Shown: positions 39,701 through 51,800 of the stretch, in pieces | How the letters are laid out: the number at the start of each line of letters is the position of its first letter | How positions within the stretch are numbered: the first letter of the stretch is position 1 | NCBI GenBank assembly: GCA_947172415.1 | Contig: OX359191.1 | Span: forward strand, 1,116,001-1,180,000 | DNA: 64,000 nucleotides | Origin: Chondrosia reniformis | Lineage: Eukaryota > Porifera > Demospongiae > Chondrillida > Chondrillidae | Direction: 5' to 3' | Program-made: the position numbers and the translations under genes | Notes under the pieces: generated by a model | What the model saw: the letters and a program-made list of their open reading frames with translations, nothing else | Databases searched by the model: none | What the model was told of the DNA's origin: nothing

Positions 39701-42015
39701 TACATAGCTGGTTAATAGGAGCACCTGGTTCTTGTTTCTGTGTAAACTGTAAGGGATACAGTGTTTTAGTGTAAACTTGTCATATTGTTGTTTTAATCCT
39801 AGACACTTTTTGTCTTAGTAAGGTGGTATCATTTGTATAGCTACAAACTTGTGGTTACAGTTTGTTGTCTAATATTTCTCTACAGAGATCCACCAAAACA
39901 AGAGATGCATGCTGTGCAAATTGCGGTACTACAGTTACGTCGCTATGGAGACGTGATCAGGACGGTCAGACAGTATGTAATGCCTGTGGATTATACTACA
40001 AGCTTCACAAAGTGAGTTAAATTTTGATAAAATCAAATAATATTCAATAAATCAAAGCCATGAGAAATTTAAGATTACCACAGACACTCCTTATGGTAAC
40101 CCTCAACTGACTAGTGAATGACTAGTGAATGACTGTTGTTGACAGAGCAAACGGTTTGAAAAACATTTGGCATTTTCTCCAATAATAAGGAAATCTAGCT
40201 GATTGATTACTTGATACCATCCAGTGGCTTATTATTGATTATTGTAAGCAGAGGGCTAGCTCTTCTTTGACAGTCCAGACCAGTTGTGTGTTCTGGTCAG
40301 CTAATTGTAAAGATAGACACTGGTCTTAACACTAAGCAACCTTCAATTCTATGGCTTGCTCATAGCCTTTCCTTTGTGCAAGTCTTGTGGTCAGAGGTAT
40401 TCACATTTCAACCATCCCTAACCCTTCCTGGCTTCATAGGTGTATGGTGGACTTATATGGTTGAAATATGATAAAAAGTACGCTCTTAATGTGCTTTTTT
40501 CCCTTTGAACCATTGTATGTGAACTGTTTAATAGATTGTGAACATATTCAGTAGCTGGTGCCACAGTGCCACAGTGCCTACGGTCTTGTATTAAGCTTGC
40601 CATAGTCATTCAACTGCTACAATAGTATTTCAGAGAGTCAGTTAATTGTTCTCCCTTTTGAGAAGGCCTTAAAGTTTCTCTGTATATAGGGAAGAGTACA
40701 AGTGCCCTGTATACACAGAGTATATAGGGGTTCATAGTATGTCACTAATATAGTGCACTTTTATGGAATGATAGCATTACATTTACCTTATGAATTAGTG
40801 AAATTGATATCAATTTGAAGCCATTTCTGTTCTTAAACTTTGTGAAATCTTACAACTCTTGCAATTTCCCCTAGAGAGGAAAAAAATTGATCACTTTGGC
40901 ATTGTTTTCAAACTTGAATTATCTACATGCAAGAATTCAGTAGGAGTCTTAGATGGCAGTGATGGCACTTAATCTGGAATTTGTGTACTGGGATTTGCCA
41001 AAATAAACTTACAATAATGGTCTGACCTTAGCTATGTAGTGTTGTCATTGGCAACTGTAACACACTGCCCAGCCAGCTCAAGTGTCTGGCACACACATGT
41101 GGCCAATTCCTCGTGTACATACTGTTTATGTGCCACTGAGACTTGATGGGTGAAAGGGGCCGCTCTCTGGTTACATTAAAAATGTATCTGTTGTTTTTTT
41201 AAATACCTTTCTAGAAAACAGGCTTTCCAATTTGTTTAAGCTGTTACTAGCAAACCAACCCACTCACTCAGGCCCATCCCATGTAGGCCCATTGTCCAGT
41301 CATTTGACCAGCAGATGTGTGCCATTAAATTGTAAACACTATCCAAGTATACAGAAGTATTTAATGATTGTACATGTGTATACTGCTTGTGTATTAACCT
41401 CTGACTACTCTTATCTCCTATCTTTGTGGAGAAATTTCAATTATTTAATTCTCTTCCTTCCACTTGTGGGCAGACTTGTTGAGTGGGTAGAACCCTATTG
41501 GAAGCCATAATTTAATAAGCACAATGATGACTCAAAAAAGGGTCTGTGGATTTTAGTCTTCTGGCATACAATACAGCCAGGCATACTATTACTTTGTGTA
41601 CAAACATGATAAATTTAAAATGAACTTTTGATATGGTTTCTGTTTGAGTTTCTCATGGCTTTGAATGACTAACTTTCCTTCCTTGAAAACCATAGTAACT
41701 ACTTTCTCACATCTAGAATGTTACCGTTTCTTTACACCTTTATTGCAGGAACCAAGGCCACATAAACTGAAAAAGGATCACATTAAGACTAGAAAGCGAA
41801 GGTGCAGAGGAGATGAGCTAGATAGAGCTGGGACACTTCAGGCTGCAAATGCAGGCTATCTTGGATACAGTCCATCTACCAGCCAGCCCCATCAAAACTA
41901 TGTGTTAATGAGGAGTAGAGGGATGGACACTGTGACTGCTCATGAACAGCAGTCTCCCGTCAGCGAGACCCTTCAAGTTCCTGTCACAACCAACACCAGT
42001 ACTAGTTTATATTAA
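36144..42015 (+). CDS. GATA-type zinc-finger transcription factor (four exons, 389 aa)
   Basis: A nuclear sequence-specific DNA-binding protein expected to recognise WGATAR sites. Joined exons 36144-36762, 37179-37336, 39886-40011 and 41749-42015 give one frame of 389 codons with GT-AG introns of 416, 2549 and 1737 bp. Finger 1 has Cys214, 217, 235 and 238, and finger 2 has Cys269, 272, 290 and 293. Both are C-X2-C-X17-C-X2-C with LWRR and CNACG motifs. Finger 2 is followed by a basic tail ([13 protein letters not shown], about residues 307-319), typical of the C-terminal GATA finger. The 206-residue N-terminal exon is Ser/Thr/Pro/Tyr-rich and has no other domain. Each finger has its own exon, and intron 3 falls directly after YYKLHK, the position known from vertebrate GATA genes. 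The start was chosen because ATG 36144 is the first ATG after the TATA box. The finger chemistry makes the family call secure. Which bilaterian GATA class it corresponds to (1/2/3 or 4/5/6) is not clear. Confidence 0.95.
36763..37178 (+). other. GATA gene intron 1
   Basis: A 416-bp GT-AG intron in phase 1. No feature was recognised inside. Confidence 0.85.
37179..37336 (+). CDS. GATA gene exon 2 (N-terminal zinc finger)
   Basis: The acceptor TTCTCAG and the donor AAG|GTTTGT preserve frame (207 completed as Asp; ends in phase 0). It carries the first finger, [14 protein letters not shown] followed by CNACGIYWK. It has IYW where most GATA fingers have LYY. Confidence 0.95.
37337..39885 (+). 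other. GATA gene intron 2
   Basis: A 2549-bp GT-AG intron between the two finger exons. I see no repeat element or coding frame that can be supported. Confidence 0.85.
39886..40011 (+). CDS. GATA gene exon 3 (C-terminal zinc finger)
   Basis: Exactly 42 codons between CTACAG and GTGAGT. It encodes [14 protein letters not shown] and [12 protein letters not shown], the canonical DNA-binding finger. Confidence 0.95.
40012..41748 (+). other. GATA gene intron 3
   Basis: A 1737-bp GT-AG intron, phase 0, immediately after the finger-2 YYKLHK. It contains a small GACTAGTGAAT direct repeat near 40110-40130 and nothing else notable. Confidence 0.85.
41749..42015 (+). CDS. GATA gene exon 4 (basic tail, C-terminus)
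   Basis: The acceptor is TATTGCAG. It begins [18 protein letters not shown], the basic extension contacting DNA next to finger 2, then a short Ser/Gln/Thr-rich tail and TAA at 42013-42015. No clear AATAAA is seen before the next gene's promoter. Confidence 0.93.
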   Translation, partial: EPRPHKLKKDHIKTRKRRCRGDELDRAGTLQAANAGYLGYSPSTSQPHQNYVLMRSRGMDTVTAHEQQSPVSETLQVPVTTNTSTSLY

Positions 42016-42429
42016 CATTTTCACATTCACACATACACTCTATCAGCAAGCGCTGCATGTTTTTTACTCCTTCAAAAAAGGATGCTTGGGATTTTTGATT
42101 TTTGCAAGGCAAGAATTGGACTTTGTCTATTTATTCAGCATTTTATTACTTGTTAAAACAGAATTGACATGTAGCCCTAGTTTGACCATCACTATTAATT
42201 TTAGTTTGCGTTGTGTATGACAATGTGTGTATTGTTGTATTCATGTATCACGTCATTTATCTCAAAATGTACAATTTTAAATTTGAATTGGAATTAAATT
42301 ATTAATGTGAATGTGTTAATGGATAATTAATATTATGACAATACGTAGTACATATATAGCAGTACGTATAGATGATCCGAGGTACATAAACAACGATATA
42401 ATATTTTATGTACAATGGTATAATACATA

Positions 42430-42652
42430 TAAGTATTCGGGCTGCGCGCCGTGTCAACGCCCTGCTGCCAAATATGGCAAAATCACGCAGGATGATCATT
42501 ACACGTGATCCAAACGCGAGAGGAAAGTCGTTGGAAAATGGCGTCTTGAGACATTCAGTTTATTCCTTCGTTTTCATTGATCAGTTGAAGAAAAGGAGCT
42601 TTTTGTGAAAATTATTTGCTCAACCGCCTACAAAACGCGTTTTGTCACATTG
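42430..42652 (+). promoter_or_regulatory. AP-2 alpha promoter and 5' UTR exon
   Basis: A CpG-containing patch (GCTGCGCGCCGTGTCAACGC, AAACGCGAG) stands out in AT-rich DNA. AAAATGGCGTC at 42535-42545 resembles the YY1/initiator element of housekeeping promoters. ACAAAACGCGTTTTGT at 42630-42645 is a perfect 16-bp palindrome. The presumed untranslated first exon ends at 42652 with the donor TTG|GTAAGTAAG. A 144-bp intron (42653-42796) leads to the exon with the ATG. There is no TATA box. The exact transcription start is unknown. Confidence 0.5.
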
Positions 42653-42808
42653 GTAAGTAAGTATGTTCACTATTTGTTTTTTTGAAGAAGTGCATGGGAC
42701 CTTCAGGTCAAATCGAGTCTGGAGTGTATCCTATTCAAAATAGCGTTCAAGCACATTGACCAGGAATACATTTACTCCTTTTTGTTATATTTGTAGAAGT
42801 AAGTCAAC

Positions 42809-42869
42809 ATGGCCAAGTTTGGAGAAGCTATGCGTGGGCTGATGGTATTCATTCAAGATATTAGAGCTT
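42809..42869 (+). CDS. AP2A: AP-2 alpha coding exon 1
   Basis: [20 protein letters not shown] plus one base. The donor is CTT|GTAAGT. Arg19 corresponds to the Arg in the ISDIR segment that helps form the acidic-dileucine site with sigma2 in vertebrates (family knowledge). Confidence 0.93.
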
Positions 42870-45800
42870 GTAAGTACGCCATATTGTGTGCCTAGTACAT
42901 TACTAAAGCAGTCCTCTTCTGTGTAACTGTCATTTCTGTGTTTTCTCTGTAGTGTGTATATTAATGTACCCATGTAGTGTGATAATGCTTGTAATATGTA
43001 CCTTAACGCCATTTTCATAAATATCTTTGTAGAATATGTCAAATAGTGCATATTTAGCCCCACCTTATGTTTATTATTGTGACATGGTATACAAAACTGA
43101 AATCAGTAAACAGCCCAACCACAAGGATTTATATGTAAGTCACATTAAAAAGGCTCACCATTTAAGCCACATGGCCACATGGCTAGCTTTAATTGGAGTG
43201 ATTGAGAGGGAAAGTAAAATGTATACATTTACATACATACATACATACATACGTACGTATGTAAATGTTTGGTGTATACATATGCCCACCCTCGACAGTG
43301 GACATGCCTTTTTGGGTGCTCAAATAAAAATGAATTACAATAGATACATTTGTATGTACACATGCACACACACATATACGTATATATGTATAAACAGTTG
43401 TTAGATTAATATTTCACATTTATCATGGGAAAATTCCTTCAGAAATTGTAAATGTCAATAAACTATTCACCTTAGCTACATAAATAATAATGTATTTTAT
43501 GGTTAATAAAAAAAGAATAAAATTAGTTAGTTTTCAATTATGTATAATATGTTTTTGAATGGGAATAAGCAGGGTGGGTTTTATTGTTTATAAATTAGAT
43601 TTTAGAAAGTAGAGCAATTAGAAAACAAAAATTTGCTAACAAGTATTATATCTCTCTAGAATAAGGTGTAACTGTTACCCTATGTGACTTTTTTGTTAAT
43701 ATTAATTGTTTTAGCAAACTATTACTTTGAAGGTTGTTTTGTCAACTTTAAAAAAGATTTGTTTGGTGTATTAAAGGGACCACCCCTTATTACCATTATG
43801 AATTAATTAATACAGGATTCTCAAAGCTAAGTAATGTATTGAGTATGTATAGAAAGGATTTCTTCCACTTGTGTCTGCCTTGACCCAGTGGAGCAGAAGA
43901 AGAAATGAAAGAAAGACTCCTGTATCTTCATCCAAAGCTCTTTCCAGGTTTAGTTCCCTATAGGCGTTTTTACAAAGTAGGCATAGCATGTATGAAAATG
44001 GTGTATTAGATTTATTTTAGAAGGTCATATTTTGGCTACTGAACCTTTAGAAATGCAGTTAGGTCTGAAGAAGACCCACTTATTAAAAACTACCGATCAC
44101 AAACGATTTACTCACAGTGTTTCTAAATGGTCAAAAGGTTGAAAGATGATGCATCTAAAAGATGTACATACGTATGTACCTTATGTACGTATACTAAAAC
44201 AACTAAAGAATCGGCTAATCCATTCTAACATGCTACTTTTTCTGCCTAAGAGAGAGCCTTTCTCAGTTTTGGCATTTAAATTTATTGGCAGCTTCTGAAT
44301 GCAAATATTTTGTATGTATTCTCTTTGTCATAGGAATTCAATGTTGACATTAGTAATCTCTATTTAAGTGCAGTCCATGTGCCATTACCTTTGTATGGCT
44401 GTTTCCACTACCCAGGGCTTCCATCAAAGAGTGATGGAAGACTGAGCTCTGTCTTAATAGAGTATGTGGGAATTCCCTATGACACCTGCATCATTGGATT
44501 TACTTGTACACCTTATTTGGAAGAGCTGTGTGTCACGTTGACAATTAATCTAGAATTTCAATTACCTACGTTAAACTACAAATGATTCTTTCCTTCATTT
44601 CATAACTATTGGCGTGAAATGGTTATCTAATTTATAATGGAAAATTTGTGATTTAATATATATACTATTAAATCAACATCTTTAATCACACTTTACTTCT
44701 ATTTGCTTAGTATTGTTAATACATCATTTTGTCCACAATATTGCCTCATTCATAGCTACGTACGTATATGTACATAGCTGGACTGGAAGGTATATTATAA
44801 CTTCCACTGTTTATATGTACGTATGTAAGAATAAGGAGTGCTTGTTGCAGTCATTATGTGAATTAAGTCTTATTGAACGTCAGCAACATGAATTTACTAA
44901 TTTAGGATGTTTTGACCTGGAGGTCTTCATCAGCAATATCACATTTATGTATGTCTTTTATTAAGTAAAATGTATCATATGTAAGTCTATATACAATATT
45001 AGCCTTTTATACATTGAATATCTACATAACTATGTATAGTTTTTATACAGTAAGTAACGTATGTTTATGATTCTATAAAACGGCGATCTTCAAGTAGTTT
45101 TAATTCTGATGGATGTCTCACTTGAATAGGAGGCTTGTCTTCCGTGAGCTTTTTGCTTAATTCCATTAATTAGGGAGGACCAGCCATATTTCCTCTCAAT
45201 TATATAATGCCAGCGTGCAGCAGGTGTCTCAGCAGGAAGTAGGTATTATAATCTAGACAGTTTGGTAATACACTTAATTTATTTGAAATTTAACATCTTT
45301 ATATACTTTGTTTAACTAATTAATTTATTGCCCTATATTTGGTAACTAAAGTAACTTTAAATTTAATTAAGTGTATAATGGGATAGTATACACAAACCTG
45401 GTTTTATTGGCATTCTATATTAAATTATGTAAATATGTATCTTCCTATGTAAATATGTACCTATATCTGCATATTTGCCTATGTACGTATATATGGAGGT
45501 ATATACGTACGTATATTATTATAATAATGATAATATGAATATTATATATAGAGTGAAAATCAGTAAACCAGCCAGCCAAATTGGTTTATTAGTTACAGAA
45601 ATTAGTAAAGGGTGGTTACATTAAAATTAAATGGTTGAATAGGAGGATAGATTGTCAAAGTTCATGTATCTTAAAAGTGATAGATATATAGATGTACGTA
45701 TGTGTATATGAGTACAGTCTTGCTATAGTTCCTTTAGTCCTGAGTTTACTGGGTTGAATTGGTACAACCTTAGATTAATCTTAGAGAATGGATAATTTGC

Positions 45801-48800
45801 TGAAAAGTCTACTTTATTATACTGAATTACCACTACATTGAAGTCCTACTTTGAAGTGGGAAAACTCTGCCTACTTAGTGTAAATATTGCGTACGTACAT
45901 ATGTTGAAATGGTTTTTCCAAAATTAAACACTTCTACTAGACCTACGTACGTATGTATGTACATGTGCCATTTGACAGACATATTATATGAACGTATACG
46001 TACTTACAGTACATGTACGTACATATGATACTGTAGTACGTATGTATGGTGATCAATATTATTTTTGGACAAAGTTGGAGACTAGACAGCTGGTTGTGGT
46101 ATTAGCACCTTTAATCAGTGACATTGAGTATCTACTTCTTGGCTTCTAAGAGTCCAATCTGGCAGAGGTCATTCAGGAGTGGGCGTGCCTGAGTGGTGTC
46201 TGGTGGGCGTGCATCAGTGGTGCTACGTACTTCCTGTCTGCTTTTTACTTATAAGGACTTTACAGGAAATGGTTGTGGTTTACTTGCACCATGCAGTAGT
46301 GATACCTTCTCATATGTTTGAGGTCCAAACTACATGTGTAGTATTGTACTATATATACTATATAATGGTGATGATCATTGTTCTAAGTGTGATACGCCAT
46401 ATAAGGATTAGTAAAGGTTGCTGTGTGAGGGTTATGTATATATTAGTTATAGCCCAGAGGCAAGGGCGGAATATAATACAAGGCTGAAGTGAAGCCGAGG
46501 CAGAGTAATTATATTCTGGCAGAGTTCTGAGGTGATGAACTATAACTGATTTATACCCCGTTGCCATGGCATTGAGCAGCCACTTCCTGTTTATTTACTA
46601 GTTCACACTGTATATCCTATTAATCAGCAATTCACGCTGTATACAGTAGATAATGCCCCCATTATTAGCTTGTTGCCGTGGCAATGGGGTATATAGATAT
46701 GTACGTATGTGCATGTACGTACGTATATTATCAACTTCTGTTCTTGTGGTGTTTTTAGGCAAGTCAAAAGAGGCAGAGATGAAGAGGATTAACAAAGAAC
46801 TTGCCAACATACGATCCAAATTTAAAAGTATGTTTGTTGCAATAATTTATTTTGTCCGATTTGGCAGCTAACCAATTGGGAAAAGGGTGGGGCAGGAGTG
46901 GTGTGTGGGTGGAGCAGGAGTGGTGTGTGGGCGGGGCTGGAGTGGTGTGTGGGTGGGGCAGGAGTGGTGTGTGGGTGGGGCAGGAGTGGTGTGTGGGTGG
47001 GGCAGGAGTGGTGTGTGGACGGGGCTGGAGTGGTGCGTGGGTGGAGCAGGAGTGGTGCGTGGGTGGGGCAGGAGTGGTGTGTGGGTGGGGCAGGAGTGGT
47101 GTGTGGGTGGGGCAGGAGTGGTGCGTGGGTGGGGCAGGAGTGGTGTGTGGGTGGGGCAGGAGTGGTGTGTGGGTGGGGCAGGAGTGGTGTGTGGGTGGGG
47201 CAGGAGTGGTGTGTGGGTGGGGCAGGAGTGGTGTGTGGGTGGGGCAGGAGTGGTGTGTGGGTGGGGCAGGAGTGGTGTGTGGGTGGGGCAGGAGTGGTGT
47301 GTGGGTGGGGCAGGAGTGGTGTGTGGGTGGGGCAGGAGTGGTGTGTGGGTGGGGCAATAGTTCTGCTTTGTTAGTAGTACGATTTAAAATATTAGTGTAG
47401 TTCTCTGTGTGTGGTTATTATCTGTACAGTGTGAGTGGACTTTGGCATTTGATTTGTTAAACAAGGAATGTATTGACCAGTGAGTACCTGATGGTACAAG
47501 CTGAGTTATAATGACATTGTGTATTATAAACAGTGCAAGATTGTGTCATAAAGGTGACAGCACTGTGTACACATGACCTCCTTATTTGAAAGAAGAAATT
47601 GTGTAATCCTTCTGAGTGAATTCATTTCCTGCATAGCTGAATGACTAGGTAGTTATTGCTTTCCAGTTCTCTGATTGTTTAATTTATTATCTCTCCCAAG
47701 GATAACCCATAGATGTTGTGAAAGGTTAAAGGTACACAAAGACCTTAATTTTACTCAAATTTATTCCTGGCATCTACGTGTATGTACATTTGGTTGTACT
47801 GTACGTATAGATTACAGTGAAACCTCCGAATAACGGACACGCTCGGACCCACCATCTTGTCCTTTATTCAGAGGTTGTCCTCTTCTCGGAGGTCGGCCCA
47901 TAATCACCCTCTAATCAACTAATTGTGTAATAGTAACTAGCTACCAGTTATAGTGACACTATATTATGGCTCATGATCAAGATCCAAGAGATGCAATAAA
48001 TGCACACCAACAAGTTATAGAAAGCTACAAACACTAACATTTTACTAACATAACGGTTAACTAACTTAAAGGTTATGCTGGGTACGATCCTCAGAAGCAA
48101 GACTTCCTATTAGATGGTTTGGTACGAGTGGTTTTAGGACAGTTAAAATGAACAACTACCAAATGGATAAATCATTCGCTTAGGTTTAAGGCCACTTTCA
48201 TCGACCTTTGAATAGTTGAAAAAATAGGAGCGAAATGAGCTAGCGGGCGGAACTGAAATTCACTTGAGACTACGTATGATCCGCTAGACATTTGTAGCTA
48301 TTTTATGTAGCTAGATACTTATGACTTACGTTAATTTTGTTCACTGTACTATTATCGTTTTATCGTATTAGTTTCGTCTCGTCTTTAGTTTAACTGTCCG
48401 CTTTCGGAGGTCAGTATGTATTGTCAGAGATCAGTCTGAGGCTTGGTCAGTGTCCGTTATCCGGAGTTCGGAGGTGCCGCTACTCGGAGGTTCGAAATGT
48501 ACTAGCTCTATGGGAAAGTCAATCGGGGGCGTATGATTTGTCCGCTGTACAGAGGTTGTCCGCTTTTCGGAGAGTCCGCTATTAGAGGTTTTACTGTATG
48601 GCTGTCAGGCATGAGGGGCTTAGAAAGCATATGAATAAACTAGTTTCGCAGAGTTATTGCTTAGGGAACACCTGAAGTGTTTATTACCATTGTATTTAAT
48701 ATTCCATCATGTAGCACTGGCTGGTCGTTGATCTTAGCTGGCCCTAGTTTAAGTCCAGCGATTGCCTCCTTTATGTTTTCAATTTAAGTTTTCCTCTTAA

Positions 48801-51800
48801 AATGTTTGACAGTAATATACTTCCAATTTGACTATGAATTTAATTATCCATGTATGCCAGCTGAGGTCTTACACAGCACTTATGTGACAGTCAAGGAAGA
48901 AATGGAAGATTGGATGTAATTCCATATCCCAGAAATCCTTCAAAGGGAGAGATGTATGGGTGACTTCACTCTGCCTTCCATGACTCACCAGAACTGTCCT
49001 TTGCAGCAGTGAGATATATCGCCATTGATCCTCGATACACACATGTAATATAGATATACTGTAGCAAGATATTTTAAAAACAATTAAAATTAAACTATGG
49101 GACATGATAGGTACTCTCCCTAATTTGGTGGAAGTTTATTTTGAAGGTGTTCTGTGTATACTTCTGACTTAATTCCAGAGTACTAGGCAACCTGCAGTGT
49201 AATTGTTTTGTTTCAATTATTAACCTCTTACAGTGGTGATGATGTCAATTTTGAATTACTCTGCAGTGCTTCCCTTTTTTAGTGTTTTTAATCAATTTTT
49301 AAAGGTTTTTCTTGCTAGTAGTTACTGAAGGATTTTTCAACTTTTTGCACCTTGTGATTTAAGATATCTACCTTTATGGAATTATCGTAGGTTGAAAGTA
49401 GGTAAAGATTACAAGGAGGTTCTTAATGTTTTCATTATCGTCAATAATATCATCTTGAGTATCTGAAATATTTGAAGAATGATTAATAACATATTTATTG
49501 ATTTATAGCTTTATAAATTTATTTTCCAACGTATCAGATGATAGTGATTTCATCTAACTGTACCAAACTTATCTTTGAGATGGTTCATCTTTTAGTTTTT
49601 TGAGCGTCTAAAGCCATAGAGATGCTTAATTTGAGTTGAATATTTCGACCCTGGGTATCTTATTCACATATACGTACATACGTACATACTTGGCTGATTA
49701 TTCCCAGTGTTTTGGTATCATTAGTACTGCAGTGTTACGATAAATGTGTATGTAGTGAATTTACAATGACTAAATGTAGGATTTTCCTCACTGATTGAGT
49801 TTCACAGTGTTTAAAGGCAAATTAGTGTGATTATGTGGTTTTAATGACTTGTGATGGTTAAAATGACTGCCAATCCAAATACGAATTTGGCACAATTATA
49901 AAGAATTTTTATTTTTTTATTAACATACTACAAATGGACTGGGAAGACCTGCCCTATTATGTATGAATTATGTAGGCAGCTTTTTAAGGTATATGGGTGC
50001 ATTGAGATTAGTCACGCATTAAAATGATTATTTCTAAATGATTGAGTCAGTAGAGTTCCTCATTAGGAAGAGATTCCAAACATCAATTCCTTGTTCATCT
50101 CGCCTACGTACTGTATGTAGCGTTTACGTTATTGACCTGTGGTTGTTCTGTTTGTTGACCTTTTCAAGTGATAGCCTAAAGATAAACATTCTAAAATATA
50201 ATTGCTGATTTTTGTTGCCACGAGTGATTATACCTTTTTCCATGTAGCAGATTTCCTTAAATTATTGATAAAGAAAAATAACAATCAGCAACACTTCTTC
50301 AAAGAAAGGATCGAGATGTTATAAGCTTTTAACTGATAAGAACCTCTCTTGGTCAAATTAATTATCTTAATCCTGTTTGAAGCAGTGTTGCTGATTAATT
50401 GATCGTATGTGTTTCTTATTATAATGATCGTGACAAGTACCCCCCCTCCCTGCATGGTTGTATTTGCTTCCCTTTATGAAATTTTCACAGACGAGAAACT
50501 CGATGGATACCAGAAGAAGAAGTACGTTTGTAAGCTTCTGTTTATCTTTCTCCTCGGTATTGACATTGACTTTGGGTATCAAGAAGCCGTAAATCTGTTG
50601 TCATCGCTGAAATTCTCAGAAAAGCAGATTGTGAGTTTGAATTCTGTGTATATTATGAAGAACATATACGTATTATTGTGTATGTACATACATATAAATG
50701 TATGTATAAGATGTTGTAAAAATCTGTAAGCTTCTCCGGCTGTTATTTTGCTAATCATCTAATATCCTTCTAGAAAATATTAGTTTACAACTGTTTCCTC
50801 GTCCTGGTATATACTACATGTAAATGCTGTATGCTCCTCTACTGGTTTAGATACAAATGATTAGCTGTAAATGACTCAATTGGAATTTTTACCTGATGAA
50901 GCCCGAGAAGGGTGAAACGTTGTATTGATTATTTGAAGTGAATTGTTCTAAGACGTGTGTTAAAAGTCCTAATTATTTACCAGATTTAGCAACCACCATG
51001 TGTAATAATTTCCACTATATTGGAATTAGTGTATGGTCCCAAAGGGAGTTTCCCACAAGCTTTCCTAAGTGTTAGTTGTAGACGGGTAACATTATATGTA
51101 CGTACAATTAACACTGATCTAAATCTTTATTACATCTTTTAGATACATACATATGTAGGTGTACATACTTGTATGTATGAATAATCTGACACAGTTGTTG
51201 TTAACATGGTACATCTACTTTAGAGTAAAAGGCCTATAGGGAACTAAACCTAGTGAGAACTTTGGATGAACTTAGACTTTCCTTCACTTCCCTGAGTTCC
51301 TGTATGTGTTATGTATTGTTTATTGTTTATATTGATTGTTTATTGGTTGTTTATATTGTTTGCCTTTAGGGGTATCTGTTTGTGTCTGTGATATTTGGAT
51401 CGAACCACGAACTGATGCCGCTTGTCATTCAATCTATAAAGTTGGATCTGCAGAGCTCCAACCCCGTGTACGTAACCTTGGCGATGCAGTGTGCTGCCAA
51501 TATAGCCAGCAAGGAAATGGCCTCACAGGTAGGGCCAGAGATCCCCAAACTCATAGTAGCAGGGTAAGCTTTTTGAATGCATACATACGTATATAAATAT
51601 GTACTTTTATGAAGGCATATGTACGTATATAAATATGTACTTTTATGAAGGCATATGTACGTATATAAATATGTACTTTTATGAAGGCATATGTACGTAT
51701 ATAAATATGTACTTTTATGAAGGCATATGTACGTATATAAATATGTACTTTTATGAAGGCATATGTACGTACATCAATGTTCTCTTTCAAGAGCATGTTC

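Larger units (their letters stand above)
42870..46758 (+). other. AP2A: AP-2 alpha intron 1
   Basis: A 3.9-kb GT-AG intron with an R1 interspersed repeat (43851-44015, reverse), a second-family fragment (44828-44945), (ACAT)/(TACG) microsatellites (about 43228-43262) and a dense TACGTA cluster (45884-46045). No coding frame inside is supportable. Confidence 0.8.
46828..50490 (+). other. AP2A: AP-2 alpha intron 2
   Basis: A 3.7-kb GT-AG intron carrying the GC-rich 22-bp array (46886-47360) and the 782-bp pogo-like MITE (47815-48596). The remainder is plain AT-rich sequence. Confidence 0.8.

Noticed and set aside
42408-42608. 66-codon frame upstream of AP-2 alpha
   Set aside because: It coincides with the CpG-rich promoter and 5' UTR patch. 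Its basic translation has no recognisable similarity.
46764-47400. Long open frames on both strands (up to 197 aa) of His/Thr/Pro or Gly/Val/Cys repeats
   Set aside because: They are translations of the 22-bp minisatellite inside an AP-2 alpha intron. Because 22 is not a multiple of 3, all frames stay open together, and there is no gene signal.
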